NCBI GenBank assembly: GCA_022577435.1 | Contig: JAKOON010000007.1 | Span: forward strand, 4,608,926-4,672,925 | DNA length: 64,000 nt | Reading direction: 5' to 3' | Origin: Embiotoca jacksoni | Lineage: Eukaryota; Chordata; Actinopteri; Embiotocidae | Shown here: positions 1 through 11,925 of the stretch, piece after piece | How positions within the stretch are numbered: position 1 is the first letter of the stretch | How the letters are laid out: each line of letters begins with the position of its first letter | Made by a program: the position numbers and the translations under genes | The notes under the pieces: model-generated | Seen by the model: only the letters and a program-made list of their open reading frames with translations | What the model was told of the DNA's origin: nothing | Databases searched by the model: none

Positions 1-1190
1 ATGGAGCATTGCAGCACAACAGAGGCTCAAATGTTTATTCTTGTTTTAAAATTAGCTGACGCCTTCTTCCAGTCTTTATCAGTACTTCCTCTCTCTTAGA
101 AGCTTCCTCTTAAACTGAATCATCAAGTTCCATATTCTCATCTTCACGAGGGCAACGTGCCAGAAAGAGATCAAGTGTCTCATTTAAAATTGGCTGGAGT
201 GCTTTGCTGGTCATATGAGCAAAAGAGAAGCTTTTATTTATAGACCAGAAATACTGCATTGGTCAGTGTTTGGTTGTGTTGTGGTTGAATCAACAATGTT
301 TGTTTAACTAACATAAATCATTTTTATATTCTACTGTTGCCAGCTCTTGTGGTTTTCAGTAGATGTGTGGGAATAATTTAAGTAGGGGAAGGCAAAATGA
401 AAAAGCAACATTCTTGAGTATAGTCATAATTACGTTGGGATAATTATGTTGGGATATCTATGTTTGTTTCCATGCCTGTTTCCGGGTGTAGCGTAGTAAC
501 TTTTCATCTTTACAGTGACAGCTAAAGATGACACTTCTCAGCAATCAGTTGAAAATTGATCATTACTGATCTGAACATCAAATGATTAACATGATTTCTT
601 TCTTGGCATCTGTGAGGCTTATCCATATTTATGTCACATGCCAAAAATTAAGACTTTTTTACATTTTTTTTAATTTTTTTTTTTTTACAAAATATAGGCA
701 ACTGTTTCAAAGGTTAACAATGACCATTAAACATTACTGCTGATTCACCTTCTAATAATTAGAAGTCAGTGATCCAGACAGTCATTTGAGCAACATTTTG
801 CCAGTGAATTATACGTTGTTGTTTTTTTTTTTAAAGCTTTGTTCTCCTCAAACATGTCCCTCTTGCTTAGTGGCTACAAGGAATGTGTGCATGTCCTTCA
901 TGCAAGAACACGCAGCAGGCCATTAGGGGTAGCTATATGATGCACTGGATCAACTGGGTAACAATGACACCATCTGTTATTATTACATAGGGACACAGAA
1001 AGCCGGTCTTTGTGAGGGTGTGTGATAAAATCACACGCACGCACGCACACGCACACCCTGGGTGTGTTGTGTTTCCCGCCCTGTTTCCTATCCGCGGTCA
1101 GCCTTTCATGCCTCTTTGTCAGATCTGTTCTTTGCGACGGACTGAATCCCATCCGCTCGTTGTGAAATCAAGTCTGACCCTTCCACCACA
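1..1190. other. Upstream flank of the formin gene
   Basis: AT-rich sequence with short poly-T runs (for example near 670-686 and 822-831). No exon, RNA gene or recognisable transposon was found on either strand. A small CA/CG-type microsatellite lies at about 1031-1058. Short open frames here have no recognisable family. Confidence 0.5.
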
Positions 1191-1241
1191 ACCGGCCTCC
1201 TCCCCTCCGACGCCACGCCGACCTCCTGAGCGCCAGCAAAT

Positions 1242-1312
1242 CTGGCCAATAGCACGTGGAATGTCTATTCCATCCGCATCGCGGAGGCCAATCAGAAGCT
1301 CGGTGGGCGGGA
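1242..1312 (+). promoter_or_regulatory. Promoter-like cluster: two CCAAT boxes, E-box, GC-box
   Basis: Within about 70 bp there is CCAAT at 1246-1250, the E-box CACGTG at 1253-1258, a second CCAAT (GGCCAATCAG context) at 1288-1292 and GGGCGG at 1305-1310. The surrounding 1190-1330 is the most GC- and CpG-rich stretch of the upstream region. NF-Y, bHLH and Sp/KLF sites spaced like this are typical of TATA-less vertebrate promoters. It lies about 1.05 kb upstream of the formin start codon, so it is the likely core promoter. The transcription start itself cannot be read from sequence, and a bidirectional role is possible. Confidence 0.6.
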
Positions 1313-1348
1313 CTACCGTGGGCCTCGTTTTCACGTTTGGTTGCAAAG

Positions 1349-2046
1349 GTAAGCTGTGGATGGGATTTTTTGGACTTTTCTTTAACATTTTATTCATTCT
1401 TCACAATTTAATCAATAGATCAGTGTTGGATGTCACGGTTCGTTACCGTCCCCGCTAAAATAAACAATTTCGTCGGGTAATGGGTCGCCCATTGCTAGCT
1501 ATGCTAAGTGACCAGCACTGCAAAGTGTTCCAAGCAAAAGAGAACAACGGAGATTTTTAATTTTTTTTTTTTTTTTAAAACAATATTAGAACAACAGTGC
1601 ACGAATAATGATTAATTACTGCATGATCAGCTAGTTAACAACCTTGTCAGTGTACGTTGGAAACTGTCAAGAGCGTGCCTTAACGGCTTTTGTCGGTGAG
1701 TGCTCCGTTATTTTAAGTTACACGGCTGCAAGTTTGCTTTATAAAAAAGCAGGGCTCTTGTCTACGTGTAAAAACAACAACAACAACAACAAAAAAACCA
1801 AAACACGCTGCTTTTTACTTCCACGCAGCTGTCTGTAACTCCCTCTGACGCGTTTGTTTACATCTGCTTTACCGTTCACAAACATACCCGTTCTTCCCCC
1901 AAAACGGGCTTTGCTCTCTGCATGCTGCTTGCTCCGGGAAACACGTGTGAACAGAAACGTTTGTGAAACGTAACACCCATACGCGGGACATAAAGCGAGA
2001 GGCTGATTCATTGTTGTTTACGCAGTGTTGTTGTGGTACTTTTCAG
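1349..2046 (+). other. Candidate intron in the 5' UTR
   Basis: A strong donor, AAAG|GTAAGC, sits at 1348/1349 just downstream of the CCAAT/GC-box cluster. An acceptor with a short pyrimidine run (TACTTTTCAG) ends at 2046. Splicing these would join a very short non-coding first exon to a 5' UTR that continues into the coding exon. It holds poly-T at 1560-1576 and an (AAC)n run at about 1769-1793. This is inference from splice consensus and promoter position only; a single unspliced 5' UTR exon is the alternative. Confidence 0.3.
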
Positions 2047-2172
2047 AGAGCCACCGCGGTGTGGGACCGACTTGACTCGACTCGACTCGCCCGCCGAGCA
2101 GAGGAGACGCCGGGACGTGAACATCACATCCTACCACACCTCTTCTCCAGAGCAGCCTGCTCCCACTGTTGG

Positions 2173-2244
2173 ATGCAACTATTTGGAAGCGGCCAACTTG
2201 AATTTTCTTCCCTTTTAATCGGAATGGATTTTGAAAACACTTAA
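2173..2244 (+). promoter_or_regulatory. Upstream ORF 1 (23 codons plus stop)
   Basis: ATG at 2173 opens a 23-residue frame ending in TAA at 2242-2244; a second in-frame ATG at 2224 would give the 6-residue peptide MDFENT. It lies 121 nt before the main start. If it is in the mature mRNA it could lower formin translation. No conserved peptide is recognised. Confidence 0.4.
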
Positions 2245-2250
2245 CCTTGG

Positions 2251-2277
2251 ATGGTTCGCCGCACAAAGTTTTTGTGA
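2251..2277 (+). promoter_or_regulatory. Upstream ORF 2 (8 codons plus stop)
   Basis: ATG at 2251 encodes MVRRTKFL and stops with TGA at 2275-2277, six nt downstream of uORF 1. The G at +4 makes a moderate initiation context. With uORF 1 it forms a tandem pair that scanning ribosomes would meet before the main start. Confidence 0.35.
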
Positions 2278-2364
2278 AAAGGCCCCTCTGGTGGAATTTG
2301 CAAAACTTTTGAGGAGGACGTGCTTGGTGTGTTTCTGAAGGGGAACTAACTTCCAAAGCTGAAA

Positions 2365-2448
2365 ATGGATCAAGCCAGCGGAGGGGAGGACCCGAATAAA
2401 CCCTCCAAAAAGAAGTCCAGCGAGGATGAGGGTAAAAACAAAAAGCTG
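2365..2448 (+). CDS. diaph2: Diaphanous-related formin (DIAPH2-like), first coding exon
   Basis: Encodes the first 28 residues, beginning MDQASGG and ending GKNKKL, in frame 0 up to the donor CTG|GTAGGT (2448/2449). The start is chosen because it is the only ATG in this frame that joins the next exon, and its context is strong (AAAATGG). The segment is hydrophilic and lysine-rich (PSKKKSSEDEGKNKKL), matching the acidic/basic tail before the G region of Diaphanous formins (human DIAPH2 has ...ETKNKPKL at this junction, from memory). This basic stretch is thought to help membrane binding and Rho docking in the family. The exon alone would not identify the gene; the downstream exons do. Confidence 0.85.
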
Positions 2449-4189
2449 GTAGGTGTTCAAAGTGGCTCCCAGATGTTGCATGGACGTCATGTATGCCTGT
2501 AATCCCACAGGCAGAGGTTCATTTGTTTCCCCTCTCAACTGTACTATGACTTGAGAAAGTTACTCGAGTTGCAAAAGGTTTAGCTACCTAAACTTTAAAC
2601 GATTTGTAAAAAAAAAATGTTTATAGTCTAATACTTTTACAGGTAGTTAGTCAATATAATCCCAAATGAAATCAAAACAAACCAAGCGGAAACGTGAGTC
2701 CAGTACTGTTGGTAAACAACATGTTGTCAATACAGAGCATCTCTGGTCAGTGCAGGATGAGTTATTGATGTGTTGTTGTTACTATTTAATGTAGCCCAAT
2801 ACAGACCTGGCTAATAGCAAGTTAAAGCAGAGTAGAAGAGATACAGTTTCACTGAGCGCTTAAATTTTCAAAGCACTCAGTGATTATTCCCGTCAATACA
2901 CCTCCTGAGAGATTTCTGAAGAGCATTCTTGTTGTGATAGCTGGCCTTCCATATATATGATAATATGTAGTGAAAGAAGAACTTACTGGACGGTTCATGG
3001 CCTCGCATGAGGTTCATGTGGTTTATGGTGTTTTTTTTTATGAACTGTGTAGGAGTGATAAAAAAAAAAAACACATCCTTAGTCAGTATGAGAGCAGTAT
3101 CTATGAGATAACAACTGCAAACAAAGTTTAACATTTGTTCCATTTATTGTTTCTACATTGGCTTGGCCGTGTGCAGTAGTTTATTGTACATTGAGGAGTG
3201 CTTATTTAGAAAGTGAGCAACTCTATTCTGCTTCATTGGTACTCTGGTGTCATTAAGCTGTTCCTGCCATTCATTGCCTGGAAATGAGTTAACAAGATTT
3301 GCAGTGCACTGGAAGTTTGGTCATGAACATAAAGTCTGGATCAATCACTTCTAATTTGTCAACTCACTCTTTACTTTAATTTGTTGGTTTTTCAGGAATT
3401 GGGTAAACAGAATTTCCAAAACCTACAATTGCCTCATTTGGTAAACTGCGGCCACAGTCTTGTAATTCACAGTTCTGAGTGGAATGTGAAATCGTAAATC
3501 TGAACTATATTACTGAGTGCGTTGAGTGCGTGTCGCTGCCGCCACATTGTCAGCAGCTGTTGAAACCACAGGTCGAAAGTAATTTTCCTTGACCAGAAAC
3601 AAAAAACTTTGGCTGTCGTTTTTTGCTTTTCCATGTTTGTCAGCGTGGAAAGTTTGGCTGCTGATAAACTCTTCTCGATGACGTCGCCTGTCAACTGCCG
3701 ATGATCAACTCTTAGTGGTGTTGCTTTACATTGTGCCTTCTTGGTGGGATTGGTTGAAAGTTTAGTTGTGACCGCAGTTACTTAACAAGGAACTGAAAAA
3801 AAAAACCACTGCTTAGGTTGACCTCTTCGTTTTGGTAGAAACATGACTAAACCAATTTGGACAGGTTGCAGGTGAGAGAAGCTGACTTTATGACTTTATG
3901 ACTATTAACACCCCAGTTGTTTACTCAGGGTGTTGCCATTGCTCTGATATTCAATTGTCCTAAAACAGAGACACGGCAAGAGAAAGTGTCTTGCTGTTTT
4001 TTCAGACTAGTGAGTTTTAAACCTATAGTCATTGGTTGTTTACAGCAAAGTTAAGGTAAGGGAAAGCGGGAGCATCATATCAGCCAGACAGGAAATCCCA
4101 GAGTGCACTGCAGTGGCATGCACTCCCAAAGCTACCAAAGGGTGTTGCTCTGAGAAATCCTTTCAACAGCCTGCAACTCTTGAATATCC

Positions 4190-4500
4190 TGTCTCCCAAG
4201 TTTAAAACGCTTGCAGGAGCGCCTGGATGAAATCAGCACTCGGCAAATGACTTGCAAGACGTCCGTGTAAGATCACGACTTGTTGTCTGGAGTGGGATCA
4301 TTGTCCAGGCGTGTTCCTGGTTGCTCAATTCTCCGAGCAGAGCGGTGAGAGGCAAAGGAAGCTTCAACTGTGGCTGTTGCAAAAATCTCAACACAGCTTT
4401 AAGTTTGAGGGAGGAAATGATTATTCATCCCTGGGTGAAACCCTGATTTGGCCTCATGTGTTTATCCTCACATTTTAGCTGCCCTAACGGACACTTTGGG
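4190..4500. other. Repeat-poor intronic block, possible conserved element
   Basis: A stretch with balanced base composition and no homopolymers inside AT-rich intron. It carries an ATGATTATTCAT-type homeodomain-like motif near 4416-4427. The 64-codon open frame at 4252-4446 has no family resemblance. Conservation could not be tested. Confidence 0.2.
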
Positions 4501-7379
4501 TTCAAGTTTGTTTGCAGACATGTAAATAAAATGTACAAGTGTCAAGTAACTATGTATGCATAATTTGATCAGTGCAACATGAATTAAATCTGTTTAAAAG
4601 GCAAAAGATTCTTCCGAGAAATCTATCAAATGATTATGTAACCTCATGCTGACAAAAAAAAAAATTGTTATTTCAGATTGTATGACACTTTATGATTTAC
4701 TTATGCTTTAGGACACATGTTTTGACCATATACGGCTGGAGAGTTGCATACCTGAAATGCTGTGTGGATGTGATCCAGACTAAAGTGTGGGTTAATGTCT
4801 TACCATTAACAGCATCAAAGGAAAGGATGTCACTTTACTTTCACTTTCCAAGTTGCTAAAAAGTAGACTATGCCGTTAGCATGCCTGATGGGGGGAAGTG
4901 GCAGACACTGGTACAGTTTGGTCCAGGCAAAGTCAAATCTGACTTTAGAGGAGAAACACTGAAAGCTGTGTTTGTTTAACAAGTCACTGGGCAGGATTAC
5001 ATCACACCAACACCATTTGGGCTACGGGCCCAGGATGTAGATTCTCAGTACAGCCAAGGACATGAGAATAACACTACAGTGTTCTGAGATAAACATAACT
5101 CCAAAGTTTTCAGTGGTTTGTAACGATTCTTTGTTACGATGTCCTTGTCTTGATGTTGTAAGAGCAATGGCATTTGGTAGAACAAGCAGATGGAATGAGT
5201 TCTTTTAAAGGAATTCAGGGGAGCTAGTTTGACAGAAAAGAAGACATATTACCCCTCTGCATACTCGAGTAAAAGATGATCTCACAGCGCAGCACGAGAG
5301 AAGAATCCATATAACAACAAGGGGACTTCATATGTTAGACTGTTTAGGAACTAGCTAATTTTCAACCTACAGCCAACCAACATTTATGCACCTGTATATG
5401 GGGCAGTTTTGAATTGCTTTAGCTTGTGTATCTGTTAAGTGAGCCTTAACTTCCAAAAACAGTTCCACTAAATTTCCTCCGAACAACTTAATCAAGCCTT
5501 ATCTCAACTCTTACAGCTGACATGTTTCCCCCAGTTGTAAAATGAATTCACCCACTATGAAATGTGAATAAATAGGTTGTGTAGAGTGGATCTGCATCAC
5601 AAAGTTTGAATTTACCACTGGATATGTAAATAGGTATCTGTACTAAAGATTTAGTACCTCATGACGTGTAGTCTCGCCATGCGTAGTGTTTATTTGCTAA
5701 CAAATCTCCTGTCCCACAGACCTATTTGATGTGAGGTCGAGTGAATGGTACTATTTAAAAGCTTTGCTGTTTTAAAGTAACAGTTCTGTAGAATAGTGAC
5801 TCACAGAGCAGAATGTTCCTTGAAAGAGATTTTTATGATGAAGTACACCGTATTTCTATCAAAAGCTTTAGCTGTACTTCAGCCAAGATTGTAAAATGTT
5901 CATTTCTATTTAACAACCAAGAATACTCTATTTGAAGAGATAAATGTCAATAATTAAACTTGTAAATTTTTCTACAAAACAGAGGTACCAAACTTCACTG
6001 GCAGCAGGTTTTGGTAGGTAATTTAATCTTGTGATTTGTTCAGTCAGTCAAGGGACTAATTCTTTGCTTTTACTTTCTGTTATCTATAACTGAAGGATGA
6101 GGGTGATCAGTATCTCAAAGGTAATCTGCTTATGTCTGTGTAAAAAAGCAAAAAAGGTCAGCGGTTTGGTTTACCATATCTTTGCAAAGAGGGTTTACTC
6201 GTCAACCCAATGCTTTTTCAAAATATTGAACACATAAACTGGTGGGATAATTGGCAAAGTAGTGGTTTAGGTTTAAAAAAAATAAACATGCTCGTAGTAA
6301 TTATTTGTTTCAGACATGGAAAGTGAAGAATTTGAGGATGTCTCATTGTGCTAGAACAACTTTTGACCAAATAAAAAGGTTTTTGGAATACATGTCGTGT
6401 CCAAATTAAAACCAATTATTATTTCTGCATTATTATTCCATCATTATCAGATGCACTTTAGCTCTGCTCTATTTTTCTTTTGACAATTAACTGCTGTTCT
6501 GTCGCAGGGTGAGCCGGCCAGACAGAGTTTCATTGTTAGCAGCTTGTAAGCCAAGTTCAAATTAGAATCAAAAAGATTAATTATATGTTTTGAAAAAAAA
6601 ATATTATATGATTAGTCCCCATTGTTTTTTTAATAAAAAAAAAAATGGTATTCAAACCAGTGATGTGGAAACATTGTTTTTTGCAAATAACTTAATTGTA
6701 GGGGAAATAATTTCACAAATTATTTAAATGCTCTTATTAACATAATTTTGGTGGCTTTAGAATGTAGTGAAAAGACTAAATCAAAGAAAGTCAGAGTACG
6801 TGTCTCATTGGGATTTGCTCTGGCGAGTATAAGTCTGTTGCGTCACCAGGATTTATAGTATGAAATCATGTTAGTATATATAACACTACTGAAGCAAGGC
6901 ACGCAGGTCACATTCATTTGGATCCTTGCTCAAGTGGAGAATTCTGGGTAATATAAGCGGACAAACTCGCTGGATAAGTGGGACAATGTAGAGTCAATAG
7001 TAATCTTAGACAGGGAAGAGCATATTTAGAATGGCAACAAGAACAATGGGAACAACAGAGTTCAACACACAACTAAAATACAGTTTGTTCATATTCAATT
7101 CAAAATTGAGACGTTATTAAGAGAAATAGGGTAAGAAAAGAGAATAATGACCTGTTGATGAAAAAGACACGTTAGACGACAGGTAAGCGTCTGACTGGAC
7201 ACTGTGAACAGTGTGAAGAATTAAACTGTGGAACATATGCAGGAAATACGTGGCAGAGAGAAAAATGAGAGGTACCGTGACAGAGCCTTGCAGACATGTG
7301 CCATCGCAAACGGCAAAGGAAAGATGGTGATTTAATGATTAAACCAATCAAAGGACTGGAAACACGGAAAGAACTAAAA

Positions 7380-8290
7380 CAAGATTAGGTCAAATCCTAG
7401 ACTGGGTGTGGGTATGAAACAATGGCTTTTAATTCGAAAGGCATAGAGGAAGTCACGGCATTCGACTGGCCAATAGTGTAACTTCACCAGTTGGTCCCGC
7501 AGCGTTCGACTAGCTGCCTTGAAATGGAACTTGTGAGCTGCTGGCTACAATATGAAAAAAAAAAATCATGCGCACGGTTCGCTTGGCGTTCAAGTGGGTA
7601 AGTCCCGAGAAGACTCCTGCTGGGGAACAACAGCACGGTTCGCATGTAGAAGCCACGGAAGCTGACGATTTAGCAAAGCTAGCTGGCAGGCAACATAAAG
7701 CAGGCACCGCAAAGGCATAATGACGGAGGGAAAAGATTTTGGTTGACACTGTAAAGCTCTTTGTGCAACTGTTAGGTAGCACCAAAAATGTTAATATACT
7801 GTGCAGCTTGTCACCCGCTGACTACAAGTGCTTGCCAGGTGCAGCTAAAGGTACTGGACGACTTTGGAAATATTCAAGTTGTGAGGCAAATGAGAACGAC
7901 AAATATGAAGAATACCAGCTGGCTGGTACACAATATGTTACAGAGGATTATTACTTACAAAAAGAGGTTTCACGGCTTTGTCTCAGCTCCTACATTCCCA
8001 ATAACTACAAAGAAGTTTGAGAGGTTCGTAACCGCTATTATTTTAACAACACTATGGTGTTGTACAAAGTTGAATGGTTATGTAAACAGCTGCGTGTGAT
8101 GTTTTGTTGTTGGCCATTTCCAACAGCCATTTTTGGCGCTTCAAGCTGACACGGGGCTTCGTTACCATGGCCAGCCTTTGCCTTGGCCAACCAAAAACTG
8201 TCCGCACCTGGTGTTGGTGAGATATTCCCAGTAACCGGTGTACTTGACTGGATTACATTTACATGGTGAAGTCAATACAGCAATTGGCTA
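7380..8290. other. Unclassified compositionally distinct block in intron 1
   Basis: This stretch is richer in CpG and mixed-composition sequence than its surroundings (for example GCGCACGGTTCGC near 7570). It contains two overlapping + strand open frames (7739-8020 and 7788-8099). The 93-codon frame has a plain globular-looking composition but no family I recognise. No terminal inverted repeats or poly-A tail were seen. It could be an old mobile-element remnant, a retrocopy or simply unique intron. Confidence 0.2.
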
Positions 8291-8560
8291 AAAAAAAAAA
8301 GAAAAAAAAGAAATGGTTGGCATAGTCTCAGCATTGGTACATATCTGTCAATTTGTGCCAGGTTTTATTTGACAGTGATTGCCACTTTGTAATTAACCAT
8401 TATTAATTAATTTAGGACTTGTAGTCATTGTAATCATGCCCCTCATTTAGTTAGTCATTAATAAAGTCAAGTAATTAAGACTGCAGTGATACATGGACAG
8501 TTCTTGAGCTATAGCCTCTAGAATGAAAGGCCATGGACATGAAACAGCTGGTGAGACACC

Positions 8561-8724
8561 CGGGCTGGGTCCCAGGGCCCCCCTGGAAGGTGGAGAAACC
8601 CTCTGGAGGCTGCACCAGGTCGGGGCGACAGGTCCCGGGCAGCGGGGTGCTCCAGCCCTCAAGGTAGAGAACCAGGCTGGATCCCAGGGGCTCCATGGAG
8701 ATGGAGAAACCCCTGGAGCCCGCC
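8561..8724. repeat. GC-rich degenerate minisatellite
   Basis: About 165 bp of strongly GC-rich sequence in otherwise AT-rich intron. A motif like GGAGATGGAGAAACCC recurs as GGAAGGTGGAGAAACCCTC (about 8581-8602), AAGGTAGAGAACC (about 8660-8673) and ATGGAGATGGAGAAACCCC (about 8695-8713). Two copies are preceded by CTGGGTCCCAGG or CTGGATCCCAGG, which are palindromic. About three imperfect units are visible. The open frames on both strands follow from its composition. Confidence 0.55.
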
Positions 8725-10095
8725 GGTGGGCTTGGCAATTTATATTGCAAAGTCCCGTGTAAACTTTTGTTGCCTGTAATAACACTACAAGGAAATTCTT
8801 TCTCTCCGCTGGTAATGATACTGTATACTGTGTGTGTGTGTGTACAGGTACACGTGATTTTAATCTCACTAAAGACTCAGCTGCATATTAGACATCCCAA
8901 TTTTTTAAATATGACATTTTTTGTCTCAGAATCAAGTGTGCAGCATGACAATTGGCAACCTTCTTGCTTTTGACAGTTTTGACAGTATCACATTGTGAAT
9001 CATATTTAATGGCTTACTGAGCTGCTGCTGGTGGAGGCTGTGGCATTTGAAGCTTTCGATGCTTTGATATATGAGCTTTAGGGAAGCCTCAGGGATCATT
9101 TTAGGTCATGCTAGCATGTAGTCCGTACAAGTTGTCAGCTTGCCGCGCACACGAGGCTGTTTTGTATCTCCTGTTCGGTCGATCTGGATGAGTTTTTGCT
9201 GTAGTCATGCCTATTTTTTTTTTTTGCTTCCGTGTGCTGCCTTACCGTATGTGTTAATGGATAAATATAACTGCAATTGTGTTGGGGAGACATGTGAGAA
9301 AACAGCAGGAAACAGACCACATGTGAGCGTTTTAATGGTATTCAGGAAGTTAGAGAGGAAGCAGTGAAGAATGCTTTAGTCACACAGTGGAGGAAGCTGA
9401 CAGATTCACTGCTGTAATGTCACCCACAGAGATTAGCCTTGTTCATGTATATAAATGGATTAAATCTAACATCTGAGAATGAGAAAATTATTTGGCTGCC
9501 TCACATATTAAAAAAAAAGCCTGCTCAAAATGTGCATTCGTGCCTTTTTCACGTAACAATACAAGATTCATACTTGGGAAGTTGGTCATAGTTACATTCA
9601 TCAGTTTTATGATTCATGAGTGGAGGATGCGTCTTGACCGAGCTGCTGCAGTGTCTGATGTAGGCCAGGATGAAGCGACTTCCCCGCTCTGTCGCTTGAA
9701 TATGAAACAATTGCAATGGTTGCTTTCCCTTTTGCTAAATTTGCTCACAAGAGCTGCCGGTCACAGTCATTGATGTGCTATAATGTATAGTTCATTCGTG
9801 TTTGAAATTTTTCTGTGGGTTGTTTGACAGCTGTCTTAACACCTTGGTAATCAGTGTTGCAAATAAGTGTCAAAATGTGACACATGCTGTAAGCATTTCT
9901 AACTCTACATGAAGAGATTCAAGGCAACTGGTGGTAATTGGAGAATTGAGCCATTCAGTTTTAAGGATAGTTTTTTTTTTTAAATTTTTTTTATTTTATT
10001 TTAATAAACCTCTTCATGTGATACAGAGCGTTCTGTGAAAAGAGGTCAGTGCAGAAGAGCTACTGACTGGCTGACAGAGTCGAGCTGGTGCTCTG

Positions 10096-10140
10096 CCTGA
10101 TATGTGTCAAGTAAAAAAAGGCTTGACACAGGCATATCAT
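10096..10140. repeat. Imperfect inverted repeat (hairpin)
   Basis: Left arm CCTGATATGTGTCAAG (10096-10111) pairs with CTTGACAC...ATATCA (10122-10138) around an A-rich loop; one arm carries a 4-nt bulge (AGGC). The stem is about 14 bp, too short and bulged to call a microRNA precursor. Confidence 0.3.
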
Positions 10141-11364
10141 GAGTCATCACATTTTAAAATGTAGCATGGCTATTGTGGAATATAACAGAGGAATGTGACA
10201 GTTACAGACACTACTGTGACAGCTTGGACAGCACATTTTCAGGCAGTGGGATTATTTTCCAAACATTTTGCTGCGCTGCATTATAGCAATGTACAGCACA
10301 GTTAGCCACCACTTAGCCAACACCCTGCAGATCAAAACAAAGCCAAGGGTTCACATTTTTTTGTGCATGTCAGCAATTAGGGAAAACAATTGCAGTTGTG
10401 GTCACTGCATGTTTTAAGATGAATCTTAAAATTCCAGCTACTATAAGTCAGAATAATAACTGCTGCACTGTAAAGCTTCTGTCGAACATGTAACACAGTC
10501 TTTGCTGGAACAGATTTATTTCAATAGTCTGTAAAACACAAATGACCTTTTATGTGATGCCATGAACAATTTAAGAAGATATCCATCCTTTCTTACAAAC
10601 CCAGCTCTTGCAATGGCTGCATATCTCGCCGACCCTTAAGGATTCAGCGCTGGAAATTTGCTTTCAACCGAGATAACCTGAGGGCAGTGCCGTGCTATGC
10701 TGTGCTAGACTGCAGTCACATGGTCAGGCCATCCAGTGTTGAGCCATTCAAGTCTTAGCTGGCTTTTGTGTGCTTCCTCTTTTCAGTAGTTGCTGTTTTG
10801 TGAAACTAAACAGTACCATTGCTTTCCTGAAATAATAAGGCTACCACAGACTCGTGCCCTTTTAAAGACTTCAGCCTTCACTGAATCTAATGCATTCTGT
10901 TTATTTTCCTTCTTTTTCAAATGAATTACATGCTCGACATGTTTTTGGAACTTATCTCCATGAAACATGCATATCAATATTGTGTGCAAGAACTTTAAGG
11001 ATTTTTTTTTTTTTTTAGGAGAAAAACCACACATTTTGTGCTTGATTTAAATTGTCCGTAAATCAATTTGCTGAGAGGACAAGGGTGCCGTAGTGCTGTA
11101 TGTGTGTTAGATTTTTATGTGGCTGGAATAAGAGGCCATGTCTTATGTTGCTTGTTGCCTTCCCTCATGTGTCTGCTTGTGGCACTGCCTGCAGTAACAA
11201 TACTATGTGCCCCGCGTGCCCCATAAGCAGCCATACATTTTCCATTCTAGATTTTCCTCTGTTTTTGTCTGATTTGTGAAGACTACTTCACACACGGATG
11301 TGCTTCTGTTGTTTCTTTTGGGTAAAAGTGACCCAGTTCATATGTGTGTATCAAGAGAGTTTAC

Positions 11365-11397
11365 CAAAAAAAAACAAAAAAAAACAAAACAAAACTA
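11365..11397. repeat. A-rich simple repeat
   Basis: Three runs of A separated by single C residues, followed by AACAAAACAAAAC. No target-site duplication or retroposon body was found upstream. Confidence 0.6.
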
Positions 11398-11863
11398 AGA
11401 AGGAAGGTTGAGTCTGACACTGTCAGTTCTGATTTGGACAACTGTACCCTCATGCATCTGATAGATATCTGCTATGTGGTAATGGAACCTTTCTGGTGGA
11501 AAGATAGATAGAGGACCAACATTTTATGTGACCGAAAGAGCTGGTCTCTGTCCGGATTAAACTGAACCATGATTCGGTTTGTTTGCAGTGGGAAAACATT
11601 ATTTAGATGGTTCGAACTTCTGGACCAATTCCTAGAAATAGAGGCAACGTATCATCATTTATTAAACAACAGGAACAAAAATAAGAAGAGACGTAAAAAT
11701 GAGCCATGGAGGCACACATGGAGAGGAGAAGGATATTTAACTGGAATTTAGTCCGACTAAGAAATCAAAAGTCAGCTCCAAAAATGCACAAAAAAAAAAA
11801 TAAATGCTCAAAGTTATAACATCTTTTGAGAGGAAAATAAGTTTCAATTGTAATGCCATGGAA

Positions 11864-11925
11864 ATAATAATAACAACAACAATAATATTAACAATGATAA
11901 TAAGAGTAATAATTATAAAACAATT
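11864..11925. repeat. (AAT)/(AAC) degenerate trinucleotide repeat
   Basis: AATAATAATAACAACAACAATAAT-type sequence decaying into ATAATAAGAGTAATAATTAT. A simple repeat. Confidence 0.65.

Larger units (their letters stand above)
2047..2364 (+). other. 5' untranslated region of the DIAPH2-like gene
   Basis: This is the sequence between the candidate acceptor and the start codon. The upper part is GC-rich, with short GACTC repeats at about 2070-2090. It contains three ATGs (2173, 2224, 2251), all opening short frames that stop before the main start. The main start has a favourable context, A at -3 and G at +4. The left limit depends on the unproven upstream splice. Confidence 0.45.

Noticed and set aside
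1012..1458. 148-codon + strand frame across the promoter region
   Set aside because: Overlaps the CCAAT/GC-box cluster; Pro/Arg-rich translation of GC-rich DNA with no family resemblance.
10096..10140. Hairpin as a possible microRNA precursor
   Set aside because: The stem is only about 14 bp with a 4-nt bulge and an A-rich loop, unlike a microRNA precursor.
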